A stretch of 64,000 nucleotides of DNA from Butyrivibrio sp. X503. Lineage in GTDB: Bacteria > Bacillota > Clostridia > Lachnospirales > Lachnospiraceae. Below the pieces are notes generated by a model. It searched no databases. It was not told the origin of the DNA and was given only the letters and a program-made list of their open reading frames with translations. The stretch is taken from contig NZ_RAIQ01000008.1 in assembly GCF_003625475.1 (NCBI RefSeq), positions 62,001 to 126,000 of the forward strand, written 5' to 3'. Shown one piece after another: positions 33,057 to 42,088 of the stretch; within the stretch, counting starts at the first letter, position 1, and each line of letters starts with the position of its first letter. The translations under genes were made by a program, and so were the position numbers.

Positions 33057-33300
33057 CACCGCCTGGAAAGATTTTTTGTCGTGTAGGCGGTGGATCATAG
33101 CGGAGGTGCACCGCCTGAGAATGATTTTTGCTGTGTAGGCGGTGGATTATAGAGGAGGCGCACCGCCTGAGAATGATTTTTGCTGCGCAGGCGGTGAATT
33201 ATTGCGAGGGCGCACCGCCTGAGAAGATTTTTTGTCGTGCAGGCGGTGGATTATTGCGGGGGCGCACCGCCTAGAAAGAAATTTTGCTGTGTAGGCGGTA
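33057..33300 (+). repeat. Five hairpin units, 52-bp period, stem CACCGCCT/AGGCGGTG
   Basis: Units start at 33057, 33109, 33161, 33213 and 33265, exactly 52 bp apart. Each is an 8-base left arm CACCGCCT, a 20-base loop such as GAGAATGATTTTTGCTGTGT, and a right arm AGGCGGTG (last copy AGGCGGTA), then a 16-base spacer. Arms are essentially invariant; loops and spacers vary. None is followed by a T tract, so these are not simple terminators. The loop keeps a GAGAA-GA-TTT-TGCTGTG pattern that also occurs in the neighbouring array with different arms. Confidence 0.85.
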
Positions 33301-33314
33301 CTTTATGCCGAGTG

Positions 33315-33511
33315 CTTACGGGGCGAGAAGAGAATTGTGCTGTGCACCCGTAAAACTTGCCTGTGACTTACGGGGTGAATAGGGGGGTGCGTCAAACACC
33401 CTGTAATTACTGCCTGGAACTTACGGGTGTAGAAGAGAATTGCACTATGCATCCGTAAATAGTGCCGAAAGTTTACGGGTGGAAATGAAGTCTTCACTCC
33501 CGCGCCCGTAA
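33315..33511 (+). repeat. Four hairpin units, 52-53-bp period, stem TTACGGG/CCCGTAA
   Basis: These units follow in the same direction and rhythm as the CACCGCCT units but with other arms: TTACGGG at 33316, 33368, 33421 and 33473, paired with CCCGTAA or near variants (CACCCTGTAA, CATCCGTAA). Where one arm differs, most of the pairing is kept, for example TTACGGGGTG with CACCCTGTAA. The first and third loops, around GAGAAGAGAATTGTGCTGTG, resemble loops of the preceding family. From 33512 to the promoter at 33566 nothing further is seen. Confidence 0.8.
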
Positions 33512-33565
33512 GCAAGCCCTCGCGACGTTGTGCAACACCTGTTGTGTGATAATTTTGTGAAGGGC

Positions 33566-33594
33566 TTGTCTATTCAGTACACTGATGATACAAT
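33566..33594 (+). promoter_or_regulatory. Promoter of the GH25 gene
   Basis: The -35 is TTGTCT (33566-33571), the spacer 17 bp and the -10 TACAAT (33589-33594), with TGA in front making it an extended -10. The predicted start near 33601 leaves a leader of about 140 bases, which holds a TGTATTA/TAATACA hairpin (loop CTAGGAC) and no obvious start codon with a ribosome site. Confidence 0.7.
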
Positions 33595-33740
33595 CACAAT
33601 ATATAGTGTATTACTAGGACTAATACAGTGATATTATTCACGACAAAAACACTGATTTCAAGCCGCTTTTGTAATAGCACTGTGTGAAATGAGGAGAATA
33701 TGTTTCGTCTATATATGGCGAGCAGGGTTAGGTAGAGAGT

Positions 33741-36700
33741 ATGAAAAAGAAGAAGTTTGGGTTATTCGCCGGTAAAAAATCCGGTGCAAGGCGTAGAGAG
33801 AAAGTAACCAAGTTCAAGGATTACAGAGACTCATATTACGAAAATGATGATTTTGATGAAGACTTTGAAGACGACTATGACAGTGACGACTACGACAGAG
33901 ACTACGCTGAAGATGATGGTTACTACCGCGATGACTATGATGATGTAGATCGCGATTATGAAGATGACGCTCGTTATGATGACGACCGCTATGACGATGA
34001 CGAAGATGGTGATTATCGTGACGACACAGATGCTGACTATCGCGACGATGATGATGCAGATTACCGCGATGATGAGCGCTATTCAGACGAGGATGACGAG
34101 AATTACTCGGATGAAGATGTAGAGGAAGAGCGTTACGAGGACGATGCAGATTCCGAAGACGAACGTTATTCTGATGATGAAGACTATCGCGATGAAGATG
34201 ATAGATATGCGGATGAAGACGACACTCGCTACGAAGACGACGCTCGCTACGACGAGGAAGGCGAGAACTACGACGAAGCTCGCTACGCCGATGAAGAAGG
34301 CGATCGCTACGAAGATGATGTGGATTATCGCGATGAAGATGATAGATATGCGGACGAAGACGACACTCGCTACGACGAGGAAGACGATCGCTACGCCGAT
34401 GAGGAAGAAGACCGTTACGCCGACGACGTAGATTATCGCGAGGACGCCCGCTACGCCGACGAAGAAGAGAACTACGCTGACGAAGAAGACGAGAACTACG
34501 ACGACGAAGATTACCGCGATGATTATTATGAAGACGACTATGATTATGAAAGGTATGACGACGATGATCGTTATGCCTCTGCTTCTGCGCGCAGAAATAA
34601 GGGCGGCGCATTTGCAGGCAAATCTTCCAAGAGCAAGAGGCTAAAGAGCTCCAAGAAATCAGCGAAGAATTCCCGCAAAAATTCAAAGAAAAACAAGAAA
34701 AACAGAGACGACAACGACAATATTTTTGCTCGTTTCCTCACGTTTGTTAAAGGCACAAGTGCTGTTGAAAGAACCGCTGCAGCTGTCGGAATTGTTATTT
34801 TGGCAGGTGTTATCGTGACTGTGTCTTTCTTTAGCACCGCATTGGATAGAAATAAAGAGTTAAACTCTTTTGCCGACGTGGGATCTAACATGGACGATAC
34901 ACAGGTTATCGGTCAGAGCGGACTTATCGCGGTTGCCGATGCCGAGAAAGCAAGAAGTCTCACGGCCGAGATGGTTGATGAAGAGGATGATGACGAGGCA
35001 GCAGAACCTGAAACGGAAAGTGCCAAGATCAACATGAGTCTTACCACGATCAAGAGCGACATGAAGATCAAGTTCTTTAACGCCAAAACCAACAAGCTTG
35101 TTGCAAGCGTTCCGTTTAAGGTTGACGTTGTGACTCCCGACGGCTCCAAGACAACATTTGAGGACGACGACAAGGACGGAATCATTTATAAAAAAGAGCT
35201 CAAGGCGGGCAAGTACACGGTTACTCCCGTTGCGCTCACAGACGAGTATTCTGAATACGAGCTGGATACTTCGTCAAAGACTCTTACCGTAAAAGACACT
35301 GTGGAAATGAAGGCTGTCGATGTCAGCAACGAGATCAAAAAAGAGTCTCAGGTCAATGCCGCAAAAGAGGACACAGCTGTTCAGACTCAGGTCGAGTCCG
35401 TGTTAAAAGACACAGTTGAGTGGGTAGAGAGCACAAAGACTCCCATCGGCGACGGCGAAGGTGACGGCGGCGACTATACCTACGAAGAGATAGATAATAA
35501 TAGCATCAAGAATCCTATCGCATTTAGCAGAAATTTTGCGCCGGGTACATTTGTAAAAACAGCGTTGTTTACAGCAGATAATTCCACATTAGAGAATTCA
35601 AACGGTGAAAAGGCTTCTGATTCAGCAAGCAATTCTTCCACAGTAAAGCCTGAGACTGACGATGATAATGGTGAAAATAGTGGAGATACGCCAAGTACAG
35701 GAAATCAAGGTGGAGATAACAACCAAACAGCGAATCCTGGAAACCAGCAACAGAATTCAGGCGACAATACAAGTAGCGGATCAGGCGACAATACAAGTAG
35801 CGGATCAAGCAACAATAACGGATCACAGAATCAAAACGGTGGTCAGGAACAGACACCTCAACCACCAAAAGAGAAAAAGATGGATTTTAATAACCATTCG
35901 CTGGGTGCATCTATTGAGATTGAAGTCGATCAGAAATCTTTTGCTATTCTTCCCGAAGACGCAGATACTCACCAACAGATTTCCGGTGTTTCATTTAGTG
36001 TGGAAAAAACAAATGTGGCAAAGGTTGTTGACGGTAATAAAATTCAAGGTGTTAGTGCCGGAAATACAAAAGTTACTTTGAGTAAAGATGGATATAATTC
36101 TATTTCTATACCTATCACTGTAAAAGATAAGCCTCAGCCTAAAGAGTTTTGGATTGAACCGGCCAATGTTGTTTTGACAGTAGGTGATAAGAAGCCTGTT
36201 TATGTAAAAGATAAGTCAGGAACTCTTATCTCCGGCGGAGTAACGTTCTCGCCTGACAAGCCTGATGTTGCTAAGATTGATGAAAGTAAAAATATTGTTG
36301 CTTTGAAAAAAGGACAATCAATAATAACAGTTACCTGTAACGGTTATAATCCAGGCAAGATTGTTGTAGAAGTAAATGATGCCGCTCCAAAGAAGATGAA
36401 GCTTAACATTGAAGATGGTATCAAGCTTAAAGTCAACAGCGTGACAAATTCGATTACAGCCGTTGATGAATCTGATGGAAAGACAAAGGTTAATATCAAA
36501 TCTATCACTGTAAGAAACGAAGATAAGAATGTACTTGAGATTGTTGACGGAAATAAAGTCAAAGTTAAGGCAAAGGGATCAGGAGTAGCTTATGTTAATG
36601 TCGCAGCTGATGGATACGAGACTAAAACTCTCAAAATCAATATAGAAGGCACCGGCGGAAAGATACCGCTCAAGATCAGTAAGATGACATTGATGGAAGG

Positions 36701-37763
36701 CAAGAAGGTTTCGCCTGCGGCTTCTGAGCTTGTAAAGGATGACAATATAAAGAAGATCAAGCTTACTTCAGATAATCCGAATGTTGCCAAGATTGAAGGA
36801 GATTCATCAATTGTTCCTGTGGCAAAGGGTGAGGCCAATATTACAGTAACAGCGGACGGATATGAGCCTTCCGATAAGATTAAGGTTACTGTTCTTGCGA
36901 AGAAAGATCCTCTTACGGACAAAGACGGAAATCCTCTGTACATGAAGAATTCCGATGGCAAGTTTGTAGAAGCAACTCTTGCGGATTACGATCCGAACAA
37001 GAAGTTCTATACAAGAAAGAACGGCAAGCAGGAGTACAAGTACACCGGTTGGCAGACGATTGACGGAAAGACATATTTCTTCAAGAAGGATCATGAGTAC
37101 GTTACGGGTGAGCAGGTAATTCAGGGTGCGAAGTATACGTTCGGCGCTGACGGTGTTCTTTCGAGCGGATCGGGATCGAGAGGAATTGATGTTAGTAAGT
37201 GGAACGGATCAATCGATTGGAAGAAAGTTAAGAACGAAGGAATCGATTTTGCTATAATAAGATGTGGATACAGAGGTTCATCTGCGGGTGCGCTTATTGA
37301 GGATCCTACTTTCAGGGCCAACATGAAGGGCGCGCAGGCAGCAGGGATCAAGGTTGGAGTGTACTTCTTCACGCAGGCTGTCAACGAGGTTGAGGCGGTT
37401 GAGGAAGCATCAATGGTTATCAACCTTTGCAAGGGATACGGATTGTCATATCCCGTATATCTTGACGTTGAGGGCTCTAACGGACGAGGTGACGGAATCA
37501 GTGCAGCTCAGCGTACCGCCAACATAAAGGCGTTCTGCGGAACAATTCAGAACGCGGGCTACAAGGCAGGTGTATACGCCAACAAGACTTGGTTTACAAG
37601 TAAGATCAACACAAGTCAGCTTACAAATTACAAGATCTGGCTTGCACAGTATGCGGCAAGTCCGACTTACAACGCCACAAGATACGACATGTGGCAGTAC
37701 ACATCCAAGGGCAAAGTATCCGGAATTTCAGGAAACGTAGACATGAACACTTGGTACAGGTAA
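33741..37763 (+). CDS. Giant membrane-anchored GH25 lysozyme with acidic tail, Big2 domains and choline-binding-type repeats
   Basis: The 1340-residue protein appears to sit with its N-terminus in the cytoplasm. Residues about 27-278 are almost only Asp, Glu, Tyr and Arg. Residues about 282-330 are Lys/Arg-rich. One membrane helix lies near 343-365. Outside come a beta-rich domain, a Ser/Gly/Asn/Gln linker (about 616-713) with repeated GDNTSSGS, three or four Big2-like Ig domains, and two short repeats, GWQTIDGKTYFF and GAKYTFGADG, like choline-binding modules (about 1100-1141). The GH25 muramidase domain starts at about 1146 with RGIDVSKWNG and carries VYLDVEGS, the catalytic Asp/Glu pair. 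It would cleave peptidoglycan at the membrane side of the wall. The phosphocholine cassette in the same locus gives the repeats a plausible ligand. Confidence 0.9.
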   Translation: MKKKKFGLFAGKKSGARRREKVTKFKDYRDSYYENDDFDEDFEDDYDSDDYDRDYAEDDGYYRDDYDDVDRDYEDDARYDDDRYDDDEDGDYRDDTDADYRDDDDADYRDDERYSDEDDENYSDEDVEEERYEDDADSEDERYSDDEDYRDEDDRYADEDDTRYEDDARYDEEGENYDEARYADEEGDRYEDDVDYRDEDDRYADEDDTRYDEEDDRYADEEEDRYADDVDYREDARYADEEENYADEEDENYDDEDYRDDYYEDDYDYERYDDDDRYASASARRNKGGAFAGKSSKSKRLKSSKKSAKNSRKNSKKNKKNRDDNDNIFARFLTFVKGTSAVERTAAAVGIVILAGVIVTVSFFSTALDRNKELNSFADVGSNMDDTQVIGQSGLIAVADAEKARSLTAEMVDEEDDDEAAEPETESAKINMSLTTIKSDMKIKFFNAKTNKLVASVPFKVDVVTPDGSKTTFEDDDKDGIIYKKELKAGKYTVTPVALTDEYSEYELDTSSKTLTVKDTVEMKAVDVSNEIKKESQVNAAKEDTAVQTQVESVLKDTVEWVESTKTPIGDGEGDGGDYTYEEIDNNSIKNPIAFSRNFAPGTFVKTALFTADNSTLENSNGEKASDSASNSSTVKPETDDDNGENSGDTPSTGNQGGDNNQTANPGNQQQNSGDNTSSGSGDNTSSGSSNNNGSQNQNGGQEQTPQPPKEKKMDFNNHSLGASIEIEVDQKSFAILPEDADTHQQISGVSFSVEKTNVAKVVDGNKIQGVSAGNTKVTLSKDGYNSISIPITVKDKPQPKEFWIEPANVVLTVGDKKPVYVKDKSGTLISGGVTFSPDKPDVAKIDESKNIVALKKGQSIITVTCNGYNPGKIVVEVNDAAPKKMKLNIEDGIKLKVNSVTNSITAVDESDGKTKVNIKSITVRNEDKNVLEIVDGNKVKVKAKGSGVAYVNVAADGYETKTLKINIEGTGGKIPLKISKMTLMEGKKVSPAASELVKDDNIKKIKLTSDNPNVAKIEGDSSIVPVAKGEANITVTADGYEPSDKIKVTVLAKKDPLTDKDGNPLYMKNSDGKFVEATLADYDPNKKFYTRKNGKQEYKYTGWQTIDGKTYFFKKDHEYVTGEQVIQGAKYTFGADGVLSSGSGSRGIDVSKWNGSIDWKKVKNEGIDFAIIRCGYRGSSAGALIEDPTFRANMKGAQAAGIKVGVYFFTQAVNEVEAVEEASMVINLCKGYGLSYPVYLDVEGSNGRGDGISAAQRTANIKAFCGTIQNAGYKAGVYANKTWFTSKINTSQLTNYKIWLAQYAASPTYNATRYDMWQYTSKGKVSGISGNVDMNTWYR

Positions 37764-37814
37764 TGCGATAAGGGCATTATCGCCCGCAGCTTTGCCGCAA
37801 ACATAGGTAATGAT

Positions 37815-39323
37815 ATGAGTAGAAATTACAGAAACAAAGGATTAGGGTCTTTCCAAACCCTGTCCTTTGTTTTGCCATTTATTTTTTATATGGGATTTGC
37901 AGTGATCGACGGGCCGGTTTGGTGCGTCGATTCTCCCAGTTATACAAGCATGGATTTTTCAAGGGAACCGGTTTATCCGCTGTTTCTTTTGATATTCAGA
38001 AAGATATTTGAATTATTCGATTGGTCCGGCAAGATGTACGGACTTGATTCATATCTTTTCCCCGTGATCCTCGTTCAGAGCATGCTCTGGGTGTACGTGG
38101 TCTATAGATTGGGAAAAGAAGTTTATGAAAAAGCAAGCTCTTTTCTCCCGGAAAATAGAGCTCTGATCCTGGGCTACACCGCGATCGGAACGCAGCTTGC
38201 GGTTTCTGCGCTCAACAGATTTATGGCAAACAGAGGCTCGATGTACTCGGAGTGCATCATGACGGAGTCGCTTGCGATGCCGCTTCTTGTGCTGTTTATC
38301 ATCTATCTGTGGAAGCTTCTTGAAAATTTCAACAACGCCAATCTCAGGAAAACATTTTTACTTGCGGTCCTCAGCGCGAGCATCAGAAAACAGATGCTGA
38401 TCCTACTCATCGTGTGGGGCGGCACCGCGCTTGTTGTCTATCTTATCGAGATCAAAAGAAACGGACTTCACAAGTTCTTTATCACGGCGCTTATGATAAT
38501 CGCGGCGTTTGCGTGCATCGGAATTTTCGACAGGACATACAATTTTTTTGTTCGCGGCGAGTTTGCGGAGCACATCGGAAACAGCAAGGGCGGGCTTGAT
38601 ACGGTTCTTTACACAGCGTCCGCCGGGGATAAAGATCTTTTTACCAAGTATGATGACTCCGAGGATTATCCGAATCTTTCGGGGCTCTATGAGGAAATCT
38701 ACAATACTTTGCAGGAAAAAGAGCTGACGATTGATTACGCGCCCGGCTATGAAAATAAAGAGGAGTCGACGGTCTTTAACAGCGACTGGGCGGCGATGGC
38801 TTCGCACTATGCGGACAGCTACGATGTGATCGGCTTTGACATCGTGCAGGTTAAGTGCGATGAATACGTGGCGGAGAATTTCCCCGAGTTGGAAGGAACC
38901 AAGGCTCAGTTAAAAGAAAATGCGGTAGAGGGAGTCCTTTTTAAGACTCTTTTGAAAAAAGACATTGATGATGTTTTTCATAAAAAAGGCGCGGCGGCAA
39001 AGTATGTGTTTTTTGCAAATGTTCTGAAGGCCTTTGTTATCTCGGCTGCGAATATGAGACCGCAGGTGCTTATAAAAACTTCGTTTTTGATCTATTTCTT
39101 TTATCTGGCAATATTTGTTATGGCGGCGATCAAGTCGGCAAGGGGTGATGGCATAAATGTGACGAACGGCCGAAGAAGTTTCTTGCTTTTATCGTTTATA
39201 ACTTTGGCGGCGGTCGCTGTAAACTGCGTGGTTACGGGCTCTATGATATTCCCACAACCAAGATATATGTGTTACACAATGGGGCTCTTCTACTTGACAC
39301 TGACTTGTGGTATACTGTGCTAG
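37815..39323 (+). CDS. Polytopic membrane protein, possible GT-C-like or polymerase-like
   Basis: The 502 residues have about ten helices. The first outer loop carries CVDSPSYTSMDFSREPVYP, and a large soluble loop of about 130 residues follows roughly residue 250 (with KYDDSEDYPNLSG). Three further helices lie at the end. The D-S-P-S-Y and R-E-P-V-Y-P pattern is seen in membrane proteins of surface-glycan loci whose reaction is not established, so I give no function. It lies 52 bases after the GH25 gene, with a GCGATAA/TTATCGC hairpin (37765-37783) in between, and its last bases overlap the predicted rfbB promoter. Confidence 0.6.
   Translation: MSRNYRNKGLGSFQTLSFVLPFIFYMGFAVIDGPVWCVDSPSYTSMDFSREPVYPLFLLIFRKIFELFDWSGKMYGLDSYLFPVILVQSMLWVYVVYRLGKEVYEKASSFLPENRALILGYTAIGTQLAVSALNRFMANRGSMYSECIMTESLAMPLLVLFIIYLWKLLENFNNANLRKTFLLAVLSASIRKQMLILLIVWGGTALVVYLIEIKRNGLHKFFITALMIIAAFACIGIFDRTYNFFVRGEFAEHIGNSKGGLDTVLYTASAGDKDLFTKYDDSEDYPNLSGLYEEIYNTLQEKELTIDYAPGYENKEESTVFNSDWAAMASHYADSYDVIGFDIVQVKCDEYVAENFPELEGTKAQLKENAVEGVLFKTLLKKDIDDVFHKKGAAAKYVFFANVLKAFVISAANMRPQVLIKTSFLIYFFYLAIFVMAAIKSARGDGINVTNGRRSFLLLSFITLAAVAVNCVVTGSMIFPQPRYMCYTMGLFYLTLTCGILC
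39308..39316 (+). promoter_or_regulatory. Extended -10 promoter for the rfb operon
   Basis: TGG followed by TATACT (39311-39316) lies at the end of the upstream gene. A perfect TTGACA at 39294 is only 11 bases away, too close to serve as its -35. The leader to rfbB is about 83 bases and has a T-rich stretch before AGAAGGAAAAG. Confidence 0.45.
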
Positions 39324-39405
39324 TGTAATTGTCAAAATTATGCTTTCACGGCAGTTACATAGTAATATTATCTTTTTTTGAAAGGACAATAAGAAGGAAA
39401 AGAAA

Positions 39406-40491
39406 ATGAGAACTTATCTTGTGACAGGAGGAGCCGGATTCATCGGTTCTAACTACATCCATTACATGTTTAAGAAGTATGACAACGACATCCGCATCAT
39501 CAACGTGGATGTACTTACATATGCGGGTAATCTCGAGAATCTCAGAGATGTTGAGAATCGCGACAACTACACATTCGTAAGAGCTGACATCACAGACAGA
39601 GAGGCGATCGACAAGATCTTTGCAGAGAACGATATCGACAGAGTTGTTCATTTCGCTGCAGAGAGCCACGTTGACAGATCTATCGTTAATCCCGAGATCT
39701 TCGTTCAGACCAACGTTCTTGGTACAGCTACAATGCTCAACGCTGCCAAGAAGGCTTGGGAGCTTCCCGACGGATCATTCAAGGAGGGAAAGAAGTTCCT
39801 TCATGTTTCAACCGATGAGGTTTACGGAACACTTGATGACGATCCGAATGCTTATTTCTATGAGACAACTCCTTACGATCCTCACAGCCCTTACTCAGCA
39901 AGTAAGGCAGGATCTGACATGCTTGTTAAGGCATATATGGACACATACAAGTTCCCTGCAAATATCACAAACTGCTCAAACAACTACGGACCTTATCAGT
40001 TCCCTGAGAAGCTTATTCCTCTTGTTATCAACAACGCACTCGCAGGAAAAGATCTTCCCGTATACGGCGACGGTAAGAACGTTCGTGACTGGCTCTATGT
40101 TGAGGATCACGCCAAGGCTATCGACATGGTTCAGGAACAGGGCAGACTTTTCGAGACATACAATGTCGGCGGACATAATGAGAAGCAGAACATCGAGATC
40201 GTTAAGACAATCATCGACGTTCTCAAGGAAGAGCTTGACGATTCAGATCCCAGAAAGGCACACCTTTCTTACGACCTTATCAAGTACGTAACAGACAGAA
40301 AGGGCCATGACAGAAGATATGCGATCGCGCCCGACAAGATCAAGAGCGAGATCGGCTGGGAGCCTGAGACAATGTTCAAGGAAGGCATCAGAAAGACGAT
40401 CAAGTGGTACTTCGAGAACCATGAGTGGATGGAGCACGTTACAAGCGGCGACTACGAGAAGTATTATACAAAAATGTATAGCAATAGATAA
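39406..40491 (+). CDS. rfbB: dTDP-glucose 4,6-dehydratase
   Basis: RfbB converts dTDP-glucose to dTDP-4-keto-6-deoxyglucose, the second step toward dTDP-L-rhamnose. The 361-residue extended SDR shows TGGAGFIGSN, HFAAESHVDRSI, STDEVYGTL and the catalytic YSASKAGSD block, all diagnostic. AGAAGGAAAAG lies before the ATG. Codon use here is strongly biased to a small codon set, as in a highly expressed gene. rfbA follows, then a small unknown gene and rfbC. The order B-A-C with an insertion is unusual, and the reductase gene rfbD is not in the window. Confidence 0.96.
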   Translation: MRTYLVTGGAGFIGSNYIHYMFKKYDNDIRIINVDVLTYAGNLENLRDVENRDNYTFVRADITDREAIDKIFAENDIDRVVHFAAESHVDRSIVNPEIFVQTNVLGTATMLNAAKKAWELPDGSFKEGKKFLHVSTDEVYGTLDDDPNAYFYETTPYDPHSPYSASKAGSDMLVKAYMDTYKFPANITNCSNNYGPYQFPEKLIPLVINNALAGKDLPVYGDGKNVRDWLYVEDHAKAIDMVQEQGRLFETYNVGGHNEKQNIEIVKTIIDVLKEELDDSDPRKAHLSYDLIKYVTDRKGHDRRYAIAPDKIKSEIGWEPETMFKEGIRKTIKWYFENHEWMEHVTSGDYEKYYTKMYSNR

Positions 40492-40550
40492 TGTATGAAT
40501 TGCGGTGACGCAGTGATGCGCCAACTGTAGAATTATAGGAGATTACACAA

Positions 40551-41420
40551 ATGAAGGGTATTATATTGGCGGGTGGCTCAGGAACTAGGCTTTACCCCCT
40601 TACAAGAGCGATTTCCAAGCAGATCATGCCTGTCTATGACAAGCCTATGATCTACTATCCTCTTTCAACACTTATGCTTGCAGGTATCAGAGATGTGCTT
40701 ATCATCTCAACACCCAGAGATCTTCCTATCTTTGAGGATCTTTTCGGAACCGGCGAGCAGCTTGGCATGCACTTTGAGTATGCGGTTCAGGATCAGCCAA
40801 GAGGCCTTGCCGATGCGTTTATTATCGGTGAGAAGTTCATAGGAAGTGATTCGGTTGCACTTGTTCTTGGCGACAATATCTTCTACGGACAGAGCTTTAG
40901 TAAGCTCCTTAGAGATGTTGCTTCAAGAGATAAGGGCGCAACAATCTTTGGTTACTATGTTCGTGATCCCAGAGAGTATGGTGTTGTTGAGTTTGATGAG
41001 AACGGAAAGGCTATCAGTATCGAGGAGAAGCCCGAGAATCCCAAGAGCAACTACGCGGTACCCGGACTTTATTTCTATGATAACGATGTTGTTGAGATAG
41101 CCAAGAACGTTAAGCCTTCAGCTCGCGGTGAGATTGAGATCACAAGTATCAACAACGAGTACCTCAGAAGAGGAACACTTCACGTTGAGACAATGGGACG
41201 CGGCTTTGCATGGCTTGATACAGGTAATCACGATGCTCTTCTTGACGCGGCAGATTTCGTGTGCGCATTCCAGAAGAGACAGGGACTTTACGTATCATGT
41301 ATCGAAGAGATCGCGTATAAGCGCGGATTTATAGATAAGGAGCAGCTTCTTAAGCTTGCCGAACCACTCATGAAGACCGATTACGGTAAGTATTTGGTTG
41401 AAGTTGCTAACGGGCTGTGA
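40551..41420 (+). CDS. rfbA: Glucose-1-phosphate thymidylyltransferase
   Basis: RfbA makes dTDP-glucose from glucose-1-phosphate and dTTP. The 289 residues carry the nucleotidyltransferase signature [35 protein letters not shown] and the product-binding [16 protein letters not shown]. Length and motifs match the short RmlA type. The ATG follows TAGGAG by seven bases. Glucose-1-phosphate would come from the phosphohexomutase encoded about 10 kb downstream. The 100-base gap after it holds an imperfect CTTCCG/CGGAAG inverted repeat (about 41465-41492). Confidence 0.96.
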   Translation: MKGIILAGGSGTRLYPLTRAISKQIMPVYDKPMIYYPLSTLMLAGIRDVLIISTPRDLPIFEDLFGTGEQLGMHFEYAVQDQPRGLADAFIIGEKFIGSDSVALVLGDNIFYGQSFSKLLRDVASRDKGATIFGYYVRDPREYGVVEFDENGKAISIEEKPENPKSNYAVPGLYFYDNDVVEIAKNVKPSARGEIEITSINNEYLRRGTLHVETMGRGFAWLDTGNHDALLDAADFVCAFQKRQGLYVSCIEEIAYKRGFIDKEQLLKLAEPLMKTDYGKYLVEVANGL

Positions 41421-41520
41421 GCTGTGAGCACTTGACGACGTATTTTGGAGTCTAGTGCGAACGTCTTCCGGCGAGCGAAGCGAGAGCGGAAGTTCCTTGT
41501 AAAAAAGAGGGGAAAGGGCA

Positions 41521-41997
41521 GTGGATAAACGCGTATTCACCATGGCAATTCTTACGATCATCAGCGCCTTTATTTTGGTGCTCGTGATTGTATATGCCAC
41601 CAATGCGGATAAGATAAGTGAACTCACGGGTAAAGGAAACAGTAACGAGGCAGATACTGCCGCGTCTTACGTGTCCGTTACCGGGATGATCGAGGGTGAT
41701 CAGATAGGTGATAATCTTGACGCCTTCGTTTATGATGAGGATTTTTTTGACGAGAACGACAAGATTCCCGCTATCGTCGTGATAAAAGAAAACGAGTCCG
41801 ACGCCGCAAACAGTGCGTCTTCCGGAGCTTCCGACGAAACGGACGGATCCGAAGACAAAAAGAGAGTTGGCATGGGAAAGGTATCAAGCGGTGAGCTTGA
41901 AAATCCCAATCCTATAGATGAAGATGAGCTTCCTTTGACAGGAAGTACACTTCCTCCCGTTGAGGGAACACCCGTTGGAACTGCAGTGGGTAATTGA
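41521..41997 (+). CDS. Small single-pass membrane protein of unknown function
   Basis: The 158 residues start at a GTG behind GAGGGGAAAGG. One hydrophobic helix (about residues 8-25) is followed by an acidic, Ser/Glu/Asp-rich outer part with no Cys and low predicted structure, ending in Pro/Thr/Gly-rich sequence. It is inserted between rfbA and rfbC. I recognise no family. It may be an accessory of glycan assembly or an unrelated insertion; the codon use resembles its neighbours. Confidence 0.6.
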   Translation: MDKRVFTMAILTIISAFILVLVIVYATNADKISELTGKGNSNEADTAASYVSVTGMIEGDQIGDNLDAFVYDEDFFDENDKIPAIVVIKENESDAANSASSGASDETDGSEDKKRVGMGKVSSGELENPNPIDEDELPLTGSTLPPVEGTPVGTAVGN

Positions 41998-42088
41998 GAA
42001 AATCGGGTAACCGGTAGAATTCGGAGAACGCAGCTGCTATGCGGCGTGAACCGATCAAATAAATAACATATCAATCGGAGATGTAAAA

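Noticed and set aside
33057..33511. Possible CRISPR array from regular 52-bp spacing
   Set aside because: Conserved parts are the hairpin arms and loop while the 14-16 base spacers are too short and partly conserved. The arms also change between two families, and no cas gene is in the window.
27437..33511. Hairpin units read as ordinary transcription terminators
   Set aside because: Only the structure at 32984-33026 has a T tract. The others are followed by mixed spacer sequence, and exact period and loop conservation are not expected for terminators.
33814..34686. Long reverse-strand frame of 290 codons rich in Arg, His and Leu
   Set aside because: It is the antisense of the Asp/Glu/Tyr/Arg-coding repeats of the GH25 gene, has no ribosome site or domain, and arises from the GAY/GAR codon pattern.
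39294..39316. TTGACA and TATACT as a standard promoter before rfbB
   Set aside because: The hexamers are only 11 bases apart. I kept only the TGG-TATACT extended -10 as a candidate.
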